Assembly: GCF_042485795.1 (NCBI RefSeq)
Contig: NZ_CP169368.1
Span: 62,001-126,000, forward strand
Direction of reading: 5' to 3'
From: Lonepinella sp042485795
GTDB taxonomy: Bacteria > Pseudomonadota > Gammaproteobacteria > Enterobacterales > Pasteurellaceae
Length of the DNA stretch: 64,000 nt
This document shows positions 36,844 to 44,983 of this stretch, one piece after another; position 1 is the stretch's first letter, and each line of letters starts with the position of its first letter. A program made the position numbers and the translations under genes. Under the pieces are notes generated by a model. That model searched no databases. It was given only the letters and a program-made list of their open reading frames with translations, and was not told where the DNA came from.

Positions 36844-39424
36844 TCTTTATATCCTTCCAATATTCTCTTTTCGCAAGAGTAGAATTCTTCTCCATATCAT
36901 CTTTAAGATATGCTATTTTATTAGAGCATTTATTAGTATAATCAAATACTTTATCTCGTAAATGTCTATATAAATCTAATCGAAGATTTATAGTTTTTTC
37001 TCCTCCATGAATTAACCATGTCAAAGTTCCGTTTCCATACACACCTAGATCTGCAAAATAATTCAAATTATGCCCAAGTCGTTTCTTATTATTCCAAAAC
37101 CATCCAGCAGAGTCACATGATAGGAATAAGTCTCGGGCAATTAGAGCTGCATAATCACATTTATATTCTTTTATTGTCTTACTTAAATATACTCTCTCAG
37201 AGAATATTGATGATCTATTAAATAACTCTTTTTCTACATTATTACTTTCTATTACTTTTCCTAAAAAATAATTAGGAATGCGTTCTATAACATTTTTATA
37301 ATATTTAATTTGCGTATCTCTCCATGTTTGTTGAATGATACCTCTCCCTTTGTATCTAGGTCCATCGTCATCTTGTGTATGCCCATGGTTTATAGCCTCT
37401 GGATGAGTTTTCATTCTAATATTGGGTGGATTATAATATTCACCACTGGCATACTCTAAAGTTGTAGCAAACTGATCACTCTCATGATAGCACTGAGTTA
37501 AAAATTGTATTTTTCTCATACATGTATTAATACCCCAAGTATTAAAAGTTTTATTTATTTCTTCTGCTAATCTAGTAAAACTTTTATCTTGATTATCTAG
37601 AGGACAATTTCTAGAGTAAAATAACGTTTTATTATTGTTACCCATAAATTTTCTAATACCCAGTATAATATCTTTAAGCTCATCAACCGTAAAATCCCTA
37701 TGACAAAAACAGGTCGAATAAGGCATTAACGCCCCAATCAACCCCAACGGATGAATAAAATAAGCCGCCTTATCCGTATCAAAACTTCTTACTTTTAACG
37801 GTATTGATAAATCACCCACCCGTTTTCTTATTCTTTGTGCAGTTTGATTGTCATTTTGTTCAGTAAAAACATTACAAAGAGCTTCAAACTGCTGAACTCG
37901 ATTGCTTGCCCATTCGCTTTGATGTTTTGGAATGATACCTATAAATCTTCGGTGTTGAATAGCATCAAGTGATAATTGATGTAATCTCCCTGCCTCAAAT
38001 CTCACGGGTTCGCCTTTCTCCTTATCCAAATCCAGCTCCTCCATTATCGCTTTAAATAACGGATTGAGCTTTTCTTTTGATTCTAAATCTTCCTCATCGG
38101 GATTTAAATAATGACAAAGTGTCTGGTCAAAAATATCTACCCCATTACTTTGTGTGGTAAATACATTCATACCAGGGAAAATGATGCCTTGAGTAAGGTG
38201 AGAGTCGTCCACATAAATGCCCACATTACTATTCATGGTACTTTGATGTAAATAAGACTGAATATTATAATAATCTTTGCTTATTTCCTTACCTTGGTCA
38301 TCTTTCACTTTGACGCTTTTCTTTTCTAACTCTGATAAAGGCACAAAGATTTCTGTCTGGGTTTTACCTATTTGGGTTGGTTCTTTTCCTACCAGACTAT
38401 AATAAGGTTGATTACGGTCAACATATAAAAAGTTATCTGGTAAGCTACGTTTCTCTTTGTCTTGTTTTTTATCCTGTTGATATGCTTCCTTGGCTTTATT
38501 GCGAAAAGCCTCAATATCATCATAGGTAAACACTTCAAGATGTAACAAACGTTTTCCGTTTTCTTCCGTTTGGTTGTATTCACCCATGAACCCTAACACT
38601 TCACCAGCTTTTACTTGAACTGGTTTCGGCAAAGATATTTGTACCGGCGTATCTGTGTATAGTGGTAAATTATTCTTTAATAAGAATGGTATGCTTTCAA
38701 TTTTTGTAGATTTTATTAATCCTTTTTCTTCCTCTTTTGCATAAGAGCCTTTATAAATCGTCCAAGTACCATTACCATTTTTTTTGATTTCTCCTAGCTC
38801 ATCCTTATACCATACCAATTCATCTCGATTAGATTTCGTATTAAATAGCTTACGCACAAAAACTTCGCGTCCATTTGGCAATGTGTCAATGATTTTACCG
38901 TTTTCATCTTTTATATGAACATTGTTATCTTTAGGATTCCCAGTGTCAGTGACTGTATGGTATTCTTCACCTATTGTATCATATTCACTTAAACAGGCAG
39001 TATGGCGGTAAAGGGAATAAAAAGTCAACTTGTTGTCTTTCGGATATTCCAATTTATGTTCAAGCAGAAAGAACCCTGTAGAATAGCTCGCTCCCGCATC
39101 TTCATCTTCCATTTTATAGGCACTATCCACCTTATAGGCGATGAACTCACCATCCGCAATAGCACAAATCTGTTCATTATCAAATTCACTGGATTTGAAT
39201 TTTTCTGCCCGTAAATGAATTCCTTGATGCCAGAGTCCGCTTTCATTAAACAGAAAACGGGCACTTGGATCACTTGCAAGGTTGTTGAAATATTTCTGTA
39301 ACACATTTTTATTATTATTGGATTTAGGCTTTAAGGGAAAAGCCACCGTAGGAATCACTGGTTTCCAAGTATTCTCTGTGTTAGGCATTGTTGTTTTCTT
39401 TTGTTGTTCATCTTCACTTGACAT
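36830..39424 (-). CDS. T6SS effector: M23-like region plus GH19-type lysozyme domain (complete copy)
   Basis: 864 residues, 17 bases behind vgrG. A 60-residue polar N-terminus precedes GLWHQGIHL (62-71), CAIADGEF, and RLLHLEVF (about 295). This resembles the M23/LytM fold, but the H-x3-D metal pair reads H-x3-H. The shared region ends at HPLGLIG (about 563). The toxin part has QCYHESDQFATTLEYASGEYY (about 643-663) with two candidate catalytic glutamates, PRYKGRGIIQQTWRD (about 686-700), SAGWFWNN and HGGEKTINLR: a GH19-type muramidase or chitinase-like fold. The closest concept known to me is Aeromonas TseP, which combines amidase and lysozyme activities. Likely delivered to the periplasm on the adjacent VgrG. 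Confidence 0.75.
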   Translation of the reverse strand: MSSEDEQQKKTTMPNTENTWKPVIPTVAFPLKPKSNNNKNVLQKYFNNLASDPSARFLFNESGLWHQGIHLRAEKFKSSEFDNEQICAIADGEFIAYKVDSAYKMEDEDAGASYSTGFFLLEHKLEYPKDNKLTFYSLYRHTACLSEYDTIGEEYHTVTDTGNPKDNNVHIKDENGKIIDTLPNGREVFVRKLFNTKSNRDELVWYKDELGEIKKNGNGTWTIYKGSYAKEEEKGLIKSTKIESIPFLLKNNLPLYTDTPVQISLPKPVQVKAGEVLGFMGEYNQTEENGKRLLHLEVFTYDDIEAFRNKAKEAYQQDKKQDKEKRSLPDNFLYVDRNQPYYSLVGKEPTQIGKTQTEIFVPLSELEKKSVKVKDDQGKEISKDYYNIQSYLHQSTMNSNVGIYVDDSHLTQGIIFPGMNVFTTQSNGVDIFDQTLCHYLNPDEEDLESKEKLNPLFKAIMEELDLDKEKGEPVRFEAGRLHQLSLDAIQHRRFIGIIPKHQSEWASNRVQQFEALCNVFTEQNDNQTAQRIRKRVGDLSIPLKVRSFDTDKAAYFIHPLGLIGALMPYSTCFCHRDFTVDELKDIILGIRKFMGNNNKTLFYSRNCPLDNQDKSFTRLAEEINKTFNTWGINTCMRKIQFLTQCYHESDQFATTLEYASGEYYNPPNIRMKTHPEAINHGHTQDDDGPRYKGRGIIQQTWRDTQIKYYKNVIERIPNYFLGKVIESNNVEKELFNRSSIFSERVYLSKTIKEYKCDYAALIARDLFLSCDSAGWFWNNKKRLGHNLNYFADLGVYGNGTLTWLIHGGEKTINLRLDLYRHLRDKVFDYTNKCSNKIAYLKDDMEKNSTLAKREYWKDIKNEEY

Positions 39425-39441
39425 AGTTTCTTCCTTATTAT

Positions 39442-41493
39442 TTAGGAAATTTTAGGGCGTTGTAAATTTAATGGGTTACTTTCATTGTATTCTACATTAA
39501 ATACTGTGACACCATCAAATGAACCACTCTCATAAGCCAAACTCCCCTCTATCGTTACCTCCCCAATCAACGTAATCCCTTCACCATTGATAATCACTTT
39601 TCCCGCCTGACTTTCAATTATCACTTCTTCATAACCTTCAACATGGAGTATTTCAGCATGATGTTCAATAAGTTCACCCGCTTCCCATTCCGCCGAGCCA
39701 GATACTTCAAGCGTGTAATCGTTGCCCGTTTCAATAGTGTAATCCGCATAAATCGTGGTGTGCTGTTGATTGTTGATATTTAAAATCTCATCTTTTTCAA
39801 CTTTAGTCATACGGTTACGACCAATACTGCGTTGTTGGTCGCGGTAGATAGTGATGCTTTCATCTACCCCCACAGTTTCCGTACGATTATTACCAATATT
39901 AATCACCTCATCATGTCCCACCTGCTCTGTACGGTCATTGCCAATTTGCGTGCTTTCATCATGATTGACTACATTGTTTTGGTCTTTTTCTGCATGGAGA
40001 AAGATTTCTTCTCGCCCTTTCTCATCTTCAAAACGTAATTCGTTAAATCCACTGCCTTTATGGGTTTTGGATTTAATACTCATCCGAGTTTTATGCTCTG
40101 GTAGATTATACGGGGGTTCTGTGGTGCTGTGGTAAGTTCTGCCAGTAATAATCGGTTGGTCAGGGTCTCCCTCTAAAAAGTCCACTATCACTTCATGTCC
40201 AATACGTGGAATCGCTATATTACCAAACTGTGTTCCCGCCCACGCCTGACTCACTCGGACCCAGCAAGAGCTGTTTTCATCTTCTCGTCCCTCTCTGTCC
40301 CAAGGAAACTGGATTTTTACCCGTCCCCATTCATCACAGTAAATCTCTTCTCCCGCAGGACCCACCACATGGGCAATCTGCGGTCCATCCACGCGTGGTT
40401 TTGGTTGTGGCGTAGGTCGCCATTGGGTTTGGCAGGGTATCAGCTTGATACGGTTTTCATAGCGGTTACCTTGTTCACCCGCTTCTTCTTCCAGAATACC
40501 CAGTTGATAACCCCGATGTTCTACTTCAACGATTAACCAGCTTTGGTTAAAGTGATTTCTCGGATGACCGTTTAAGCTAAAACGATAACCCGGTATTACC
40601 CGTAAATCATCACCATTGGCTATTGCCACTTCCGCTTCTCGGCGTTCGTATTCTAAACGGTAACGACTAAACGGTTCACCCTGTGCATCTTGTTTATATC
40701 GTCCCGGATAGTCATATTTTTCATAACTCGCTTGTGCCAAGTTTTCACCTAATACCGAGGGTTGAGTGTTTAAGGCTTTATGCTCTTGATGATAACGGGG
40801 GTGGGTAAACGTGTAATCACGTAAGGTTTGCTGACTGGTGCTGAGTTTTGCTTCATACGCCCAATGCCATAAGGCAGGCTCTGGACGTTCGCCTGCTGGC
40901 ACGGGGTTATACCGTAATTCACCTTTTTGTTCTGATAAGGCGGTGTTATTAGCAAAGTGTAAACAGTGCTTATCCGCGCTATGTTCAAAATAGTAATACG
41001 AACCTTCTTCCGCTGCCAAACGTTCAATAAAGGCTAAATCCGTTTCTCGGTATTGGACGCAGTATTCCCGTTGCCAATAGGATTCCGAGAGATGAAATTG
41101 GACTTGAGAAACGTGGTTTTTACTGAGTAAAGTACGAATAATCGTTTCGCTTGTTTGTTGTTGGAAGATTTTATTATCTGCTTGAAGACTGGCTCGCACT
41201 AAATTAGGCTCAATCACCATTTTATAGCGAGTACGGGAAAACCCTGTTTCTCCCTGAATAAAAGAGGTGACAATCCCATTGACATAACGCACAGGTAAAT
41301 TACCTTGCCAGAAAGTGAGGGTGGCGGTGTTATCTAAAATCTCAGCAAAAGAGGGCGAGGCATCAAAACTGGCGAGTTCAAGTTCAAGCCGAAACAGGCG
41401 AGAAAGTCCTTCTGTTAAGACAAAACTGACCACATCAAATTCTGTGGGGTGATTTAAGGTTAGGCTATAGCGGTAAGTGGATTGGACTGCCAT
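39442..41493 (-). CDS. vgrG: VgrG spike protein (TssI), second copy
   Basis: 683 residues from the ATG at 41493 (MAVQSTYRYSLTLNHP); an in-frame ATG 13 codons upstream is less likely because the other vgrG begins at the same MAVQ. It has the gp27-like N-terminus, gp5 OB-fold (HVVGPAGEEIYCDEWGRVKIQFPWDREG), PRIGHEVIVDFLEGDPDQPIITG and a triple-beta-helix repeat region (STQIGNDRTEQVGHDEV). About 1.64 kb from the start appears identical to the copy at 44984-47050; the last 130 residues differ (from DESITIYRDQ) and end QRPKIS. The divergent tail probably selects the GH19-type effector encoded next. Confidence 0.95.
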   Translation of the reverse strand: MAVQSTYRYSLTLNHPTEFDVVSFVLTEGLSRLFRLELELASFDASPSFAEILDNTATLTFWQGNLPVRYVNGIVTSFIQGETGFSRTRYKMVIEPNLVRASLQADNKIFQQQTSETIIRTLLSKNHVSQVQFHLSESYWQREYCVQYRETDLAFIERLAAEEGSYYYFEHSADKHCLHFANNTALSEQKGELRYNPVPAGERPEPALWHWAYEAKLSTSQQTLRDYTFTHPRYHQEHKALNTQPSVLGENLAQASYEKYDYPGRYKQDAQGEPFSRYRLEYERREAEVAIANGDDLRVIPGYRFSLNGHPRNHFNQSWLIVEVEHRGYQLGILEEEAGEQGNRYENRIKLIPCQTQWRPTPQPKPRVDGPQIAHVVGPAGEEIYCDEWGRVKIQFPWDREGREDENSSCWVRVSQAWAGTQFGNIAIPRIGHEVIVDFLEGDPDQPIITGRTYHSTTEPPYNLPEHKTRMSIKSKTHKGSGFNELRFEDEKGREEIFLHAEKDQNNVVNHDESTQIGNDRTEQVGHDEVINIGNNRTETVGVDESITIYRDQQRSIGRNRMTKVEKDEILNINNQQHTTIYADYTIETGNDYTLEVSGSAEWEAGELIEHHAEILHVEGYEEVIIESQAGKVIINGEGITLIGEVTIEGSLAYESGSFDGVTVFNVEYNESNPLNLQRPKIS

Positions 41494-41530
41494 CGGGGTT
41501 TCCTTATGTTCAAAATTTTTTAGTTTTTTC

Positions 41531-41552
41531 ACCGCACTTTTAAAAGTGCAGT
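41531..41552 (-). terminator. Uptake-signal dyad between tle1-like gene and vgrG
   Basis: ACCGCACTTTT and AAAAGTGCAGT form near-perfect 11-base arms with no loop to spare, 7 bases behind the phospholipase stop. Read leftward it is followed by GAAAAAACTAAAAAATTTTG, so termination would be weak. Confidence 0.4.
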
Positions 41553-41558
41553 TTAATA

Positions 41559-42938
41559 TTAAGATTTTTTAACTGCTAACGCTGGCTTGTTATTAAATAC
41601 TCTACGTTTAAAAACCCTGTTTTCACCCACTACTCTTGGCTTGAGGGGTAAATAGTCCAATGAATATGTAATATGGTTCTTTAAACCTAGTGGGCTTGCC
41701 CCATTCAATTCTTTACAACTAACCATAGATGAATTATGTCCGTATTTACTCAAAATATTTAAATGAATACGACTTCTCGCTTCTCGGTTATTGCCAGTTT
41801 CACCATTATCTTCAGCAACATCTTGATTTAAATAAGATTTTAAATTGGTTAAATCATTGAGTGCTTTGTAGTAATACTGTTTTAGTTCGTCTGTCCAATT
41901 CGACATCTCTGGGAGAGGATCGATATCTCTGAAAGGTACTTTAGTTAATCCGTGGAAAGCCAGTTTATGCATAACAATCAAAGCGATGTCTTGCAAGGCA
42001 TTGCCAACTATTCGGGTAGCACTGCAATGGGCAGGTGCTGCCATTCTTCCCATATATGCTGTAATGGGAGGATGGCATGTCCATTGTTGAATAGATGAAT
42101 TAAGATTATTTTGTTCTTGTTGGTTAAGTTGTTTTTCATAGCTTTTTAAATCCATGTTTCTATTTGGTGGTATGCCGACTGTTTCTGTTTCAATTTCACG
42201 ATAACCGCCACCCACATCAGAATGAGCACCAATAAACGCATAAGTCATTCCCGCCCCGTTTGTGTCGGTTAGTGGAAAGTTTTCACGATATTCATCTAGT
42301 GCCACAAAATGGACGATTTGTTCGGCACTGTAGGGGGCTAAATTAAAATTATAGGCTTCGTAATTTTCTAAAGACGGTGTTTTACCACGTATTTCGTTAA
42401 CAATAAGTTTTAAGTCGCTTTCTTTATGGGTATCCTTTATCGGCTTCCAGTTATAATCATCGCCAGGGTTGCCAAAGGAACCAACCGTATCAAATAAACC
42501 GACAAATTTTATTTGATAATTTAATTCAATCTCTTCATTAGCTAACGTATTAATAAAATCCCTTGCCATAGCCGCACCACGACTAAAGCCAAATACATCA
42601 ATTTGGCGTTGATATTCTCTTTGGGGGTATTGTTTTAATATTTCTTTTAGTGTTTCTATCGCATATCTAATACGTTGAGCCCCACCCGAACCGAAAGCAA
42701 GACCCGTGGTGTAATCTTCCTTGTTCTTTTTTGTCCCCACACCTTCAATATAAATAGCTTTAACGACAATTTGACATTCCGTCAGCTTTTGTCCTTTGAC
42801 GGTTTCACCATCACGATATAATTTATACAGCTTGGCAATATTGCTTAACCCATTCTGGCTTCGACCTTCGGAATCGTTATATAAATTATTACCCGTACCA
42901 TCAAAGAACATACCAACACGAATTACTTTACAAGTCAT
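41559..42938 (-). CDS. tle1: Tle1-like T6SS phospholipase effector (DUF2235)
   Basis: 459 residues. The hydrolase motifs of the Tle1/DUF2235 family are present: N-terminal FFDGTGNN (residues 12-19), the nucleophile GFSRGAAMAR (about 116-125), FVGLFDTVGSFG and FIGAHSDVGGGYRE (about 237-250) carrying the catalytic Asp and His. Tle1 enzymes are phospholipases A delivered to the periplasm of competitors. Preceded by two lipoprotein immunity genes (overlap of four bases, ATGA) and a DUF4123 chaperone gene, the standard order for Tle1 modules. Confidence 0.88.
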   Translation of the reverse strand: MTCKVIRVGMFFDGTGNNLYNDSEGRSQNGLSNIAKLYKLYRDGETVKGQKLTECQIVVKAIYIEGVGTKKNKEDYTTGLAFGSGGAQRIRYAIETLKEILKQYPQREYQRQIDVFGFSRGAAMARDFINTLANEEIELNYQIKFVGLFDTVGSFGNPGDDYNWKPIKDTHKESDLKLIVNEIRGKTPSLENYEAYNFNLAPYSAEQIVHFVALDEYRENFPLTDTNGAGMTYAFIGAHSDVGGGYREIETETVGIPPNRNMDLKSYEKQLNQQEQNNLNSSIQQWTCHPPITAYMGRMAAPAHCSATRIVGNALQDIALIVMHKLAFHGLTKVPFRDIDPLPEMSNWTDELKQYYYKALNDLTNLKSYLNQDVAEDNGETGNNREARSRIHLNILSKYGHNSSMVSCKELNGASPLGLKNHITYSLDYLPLKPRVVGENRVFKRRVFNNKPALAVKKS

Positions 42939-43633
42939 AGGTCACGCTCACTTCTTACTGTATTTTTATAAATAGACCAGACATTTTCCTGTTCATTATC
43001 TGGTTGCCATTCTGTATAAAAATCTGGAATTTTTCGGGTGATTTTCGGCATACCTTCTTGCACGCCGCGTAAACTCCAGTTGTTGTATTGTCTGCCAGCT
43101 AAATCAAAATCTTTTTTCAAAATTTCAAAGCGTAGATAGTTCCTTATTTCGGTTAAAGGTATATCTACATGGCTACTTTTCATTTTTTTTACAATAAAAT
43201 CCAGTTTCGGATCTTGTTCAAAATCGCTACCGATAATGGCACAGACAGAAGCCATCTTTTCCAAAGTTCCTCTGTCATGTCGACCATAATACTTTGTCGC
43301 AATGTTATCGACTTTTTCAATCCAAGCCAGTTGAAAAGCGTCGTCTTTATCCAACCAAAAACCGGGATAATAAATATCCAGCATTCTGGCGACTTCGCCA
43401 TAAACCTGTAACGTTTCTTGGCGACGGATTTTATCCCATTGCTCTTGGGTTAATCGCATGGGTTGAAACATGGTATTCTCCTTATTGTTTGTTGGTTGCG
43501 ATTCGTTTAAACAGCCGTAATTGATTTCTGCACAACGGCGATTGGCAAAAAAGTCTTCACGAAAAGGTTTATTGCAACCGCTTAAACCGATAATCAGTAA
43601 CACGGGAATAACTATTTTAATGAATTTCATCAT
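42935..43633 (-). CDS. tli1: Lipoprotein immunity protein for Tle1 (copy next to tle1)
   Basis: 232 residues with a lipobox LSGC after a hydrophobic signal (MMKFIKIVIPVLLIIGLSGC). The body (QEQWDKIRRQETLQVYGEVARMLDIYYPGFW and GVQEGMPKITRKIPDFYTEW) has no enzyme motif I recognise. Outer-membrane or periplasm-facing lipoproteins next to tle1 genes act as Tli1 immunity proteins. Its stop overlaps the tle1 ATG. The paralogue at 43720-44418 is roughly 70% alike. Confidence 0.8.
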   Translation of the reverse strand: MMKFIKIVIPVLLIIGLSGCNKPFREDFFANRRCAEINYGCLNESQPTNNKENTMFQPMRLTQEQWDKIRRQETLQVYGEVARMLDIYYPGFWLDKDDAFQLAWIEKVDNIATKYYGRHDRGTLEKMASVCAIIGSDFEQDPKLDFIVKKMKSSHVDIPLTEIRNYLRFEILKKDFDLAGRQYNNWSLRGVQEGMPKITRKIPDFYTEWQPDNEQENVWSIYKNTVRSERDL

Positions 43634-43687
43634 GATATACTCCTAAAAAGTGCGGTCAATTTTGGTTAATTTTTTGTTTGGTTTTAG

Positions 43688-43723
43688 TTAAAAAACGCTG
43701 TTCCAAATTACTTTACAGGTCAT
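43688..43723 (-). pseudogene. Eleven-codon remnant of a tle1 start
   Basis: ATGACCTGTAAAGTAATT matches the first six codons of tle1 (ATGACTTGTAAAGTAATT) and overlaps the end of the upstream lipoprotein gene by ATGA exactly as the intact tle1 does. It then reads WNSVF and stops. This is what remains of a second tle1 gene after a tandem duplication of the immunity-effector pair and deletion of one effector. Confidence 0.75.
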
Positions 43724-44418
43724 AAGTCCTCCAATCCTCTAATTTGGCTATCATAAATATGCCAGACATTTTCCTGTTCATTATCTGGTTGCCATTCTGT
43801 ATAAAAATCTGGAATTTTACGGGTAATTTTCGGCATACCTTCTTGTACGCCACGTAAAGTCCAAGTATTAAATTGCCTACCTACTTGATTAAAATCTCGT
43901 TTTAATATTTCAAAAAGAAGATAATTGTTTATATCTCTTAAATTTAAATATAAATTGCCTTTTTTTAACTTACTTACTATAAAGTCCAAATTAGGATCTT
44001 GTTCAAAATCACTACCGATAATGGCACAGACAGATGCCATTATTTCTAATGTTTCTCTTCGTCGATTTGGATTATAACGTTTTGCTATTTCATCGACTTT
44101 CTCAACCCAAGCCAGTTGAAAAGCTTCATCTTTATCCAACCAAAAACCGGGATAATAAATATCCAGCATTTTGGCGACTTCACCATAAATTTTCAGTTTT
44201 TTCTGATAGTAAATTTTATCCCATTGTTCTTGGGTTAATCGCATAGGTTGAAATATGGTATTCTCCTTATTGTTTGTTGGCTGCGATTCTTTTAAACAGC
44301 CGTAATTAATTTCTGCACAACGGCGATTGGCAAAAAAATCTTCACGAAAAGGTTTATTGCAACCGCTTAAACCGATAATCAGTAACACGGGGATAACTAT
44401 TTTAATGAATCTCATCAT
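43720..44418 (-). CDS. Lipoprotein immunity paralogue (upstream copy)
   Basis: 232 residues, same lipobox (LSGC) and nearly identical first 60 and last 50 residues as the copy at 42935-43633; the middle is more divergent (QKKLKIYGEVAKML, KRYNPNRRRETLEIM, SKLKKGNLYLNLRDIN). Its own effector has been reduced to an 11-codon remnant, so it is now an orphan immunity gene that could protect against sister strains carrying a variant Tle1. It lies 44 bases behind the DUF4123 gene. Confidence 0.75.
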   Translation of the reverse strand: MMRFIKIVIPVLLIIGLSGCNKPFREDFFANRRCAEINYGCLKESQPTNNKENTIFQPMRLTQEQWDKIYYQKKLKIYGEVAKMLDIYYPGFWLDKDEAFQLAWVEKVDEIAKRYNPNRRRETLEIMASVCAIIGSDFEQDPNLDFIVSKLKKGNLYLNLRDINNYLLFEILKRDFNQVGRQFNTWTLRGVQEGMPKITRKIPDFYTEWQPDNEQENVWHIYDSQIRGLEDL

Positions 44419-44462
44419 GATATATTCCTTAAAAATGCGGTCAATTTTAGTTGATTTTTTAG

Positions 44463-44981
44463 CTATTCAGTTACCGTCTTAATCGTTGGAAATGTACTTA
44501 CGTTCGAAACATTAATCTGTTGAGCTTTATCAAAAGAATAGTGATTATAAACGTTTTCTTTCGCTGAAAAATAATAGAATTCCGTTTTTCCTCCAAACAG
44601 CATTTGTTTTTCTGATAAAGACAATGAATTGATAAACTCATCAAATAAACGGATATCAAAAAATCGTCTTAAATAGGGATGATTATCTGGACCGACAATA
44701 TGGTAAAAATAAGCTAGTTTTTCAACTAATTCATTAATATCTAATGTTGATGTAATTAATAATCCCGAAAGATATAATTTGTTTGTTAATAGCTCATTAA
44801 CACTGTCGGTATTAATTGATTTATCTAGCTCAATTAAATAAGGAACGACTTCTGCGATAGCAGAGTTATCGTAACGGTAGAGTGATTCGTAAGGTAATTT
44901 CCATATATCTAAGTTCAGCCAAATTTCTGGTATTAAGGCACTATCAAATAAACCATATAATTTTGTTTTATTTTTAGTCAT
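44463..44981 (-). CDS. DUF4123 effector chaperone (Tap/TEC)
   Basis: 172 residues. The start KLYGLFDSALIPEIW and LPYESLYRYDNSAIAEVVPYLIEL fit the DUF4123 pattern (LfDgA.. and sLy......vaPyL). DUF4123 chaperones bind an effector and load it onto a specific VgrG C-terminus. It lies two bases behind vgrG and ahead of the Tli1/Tle1 genes, so Tle1 is the likely client. Confidence 0.75.
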   Translation of the reverse strand: MTKNKTKLYGLFDSALIPEIWLNLDIWKLPYESLYRYDNSAIAEVVPYLIELDKSINTDSVNELLTNKLYLSGLLITSTLDINELVEKLAYFYHIVGPDNHPYLRRFFDIRLFDEFINSLSLSEKQMLFGGKTEFYYFSAKENVYNHYSFDKAQQINVSNVSTFPTIKTVTE

Positions 44982-44983
44982 AT

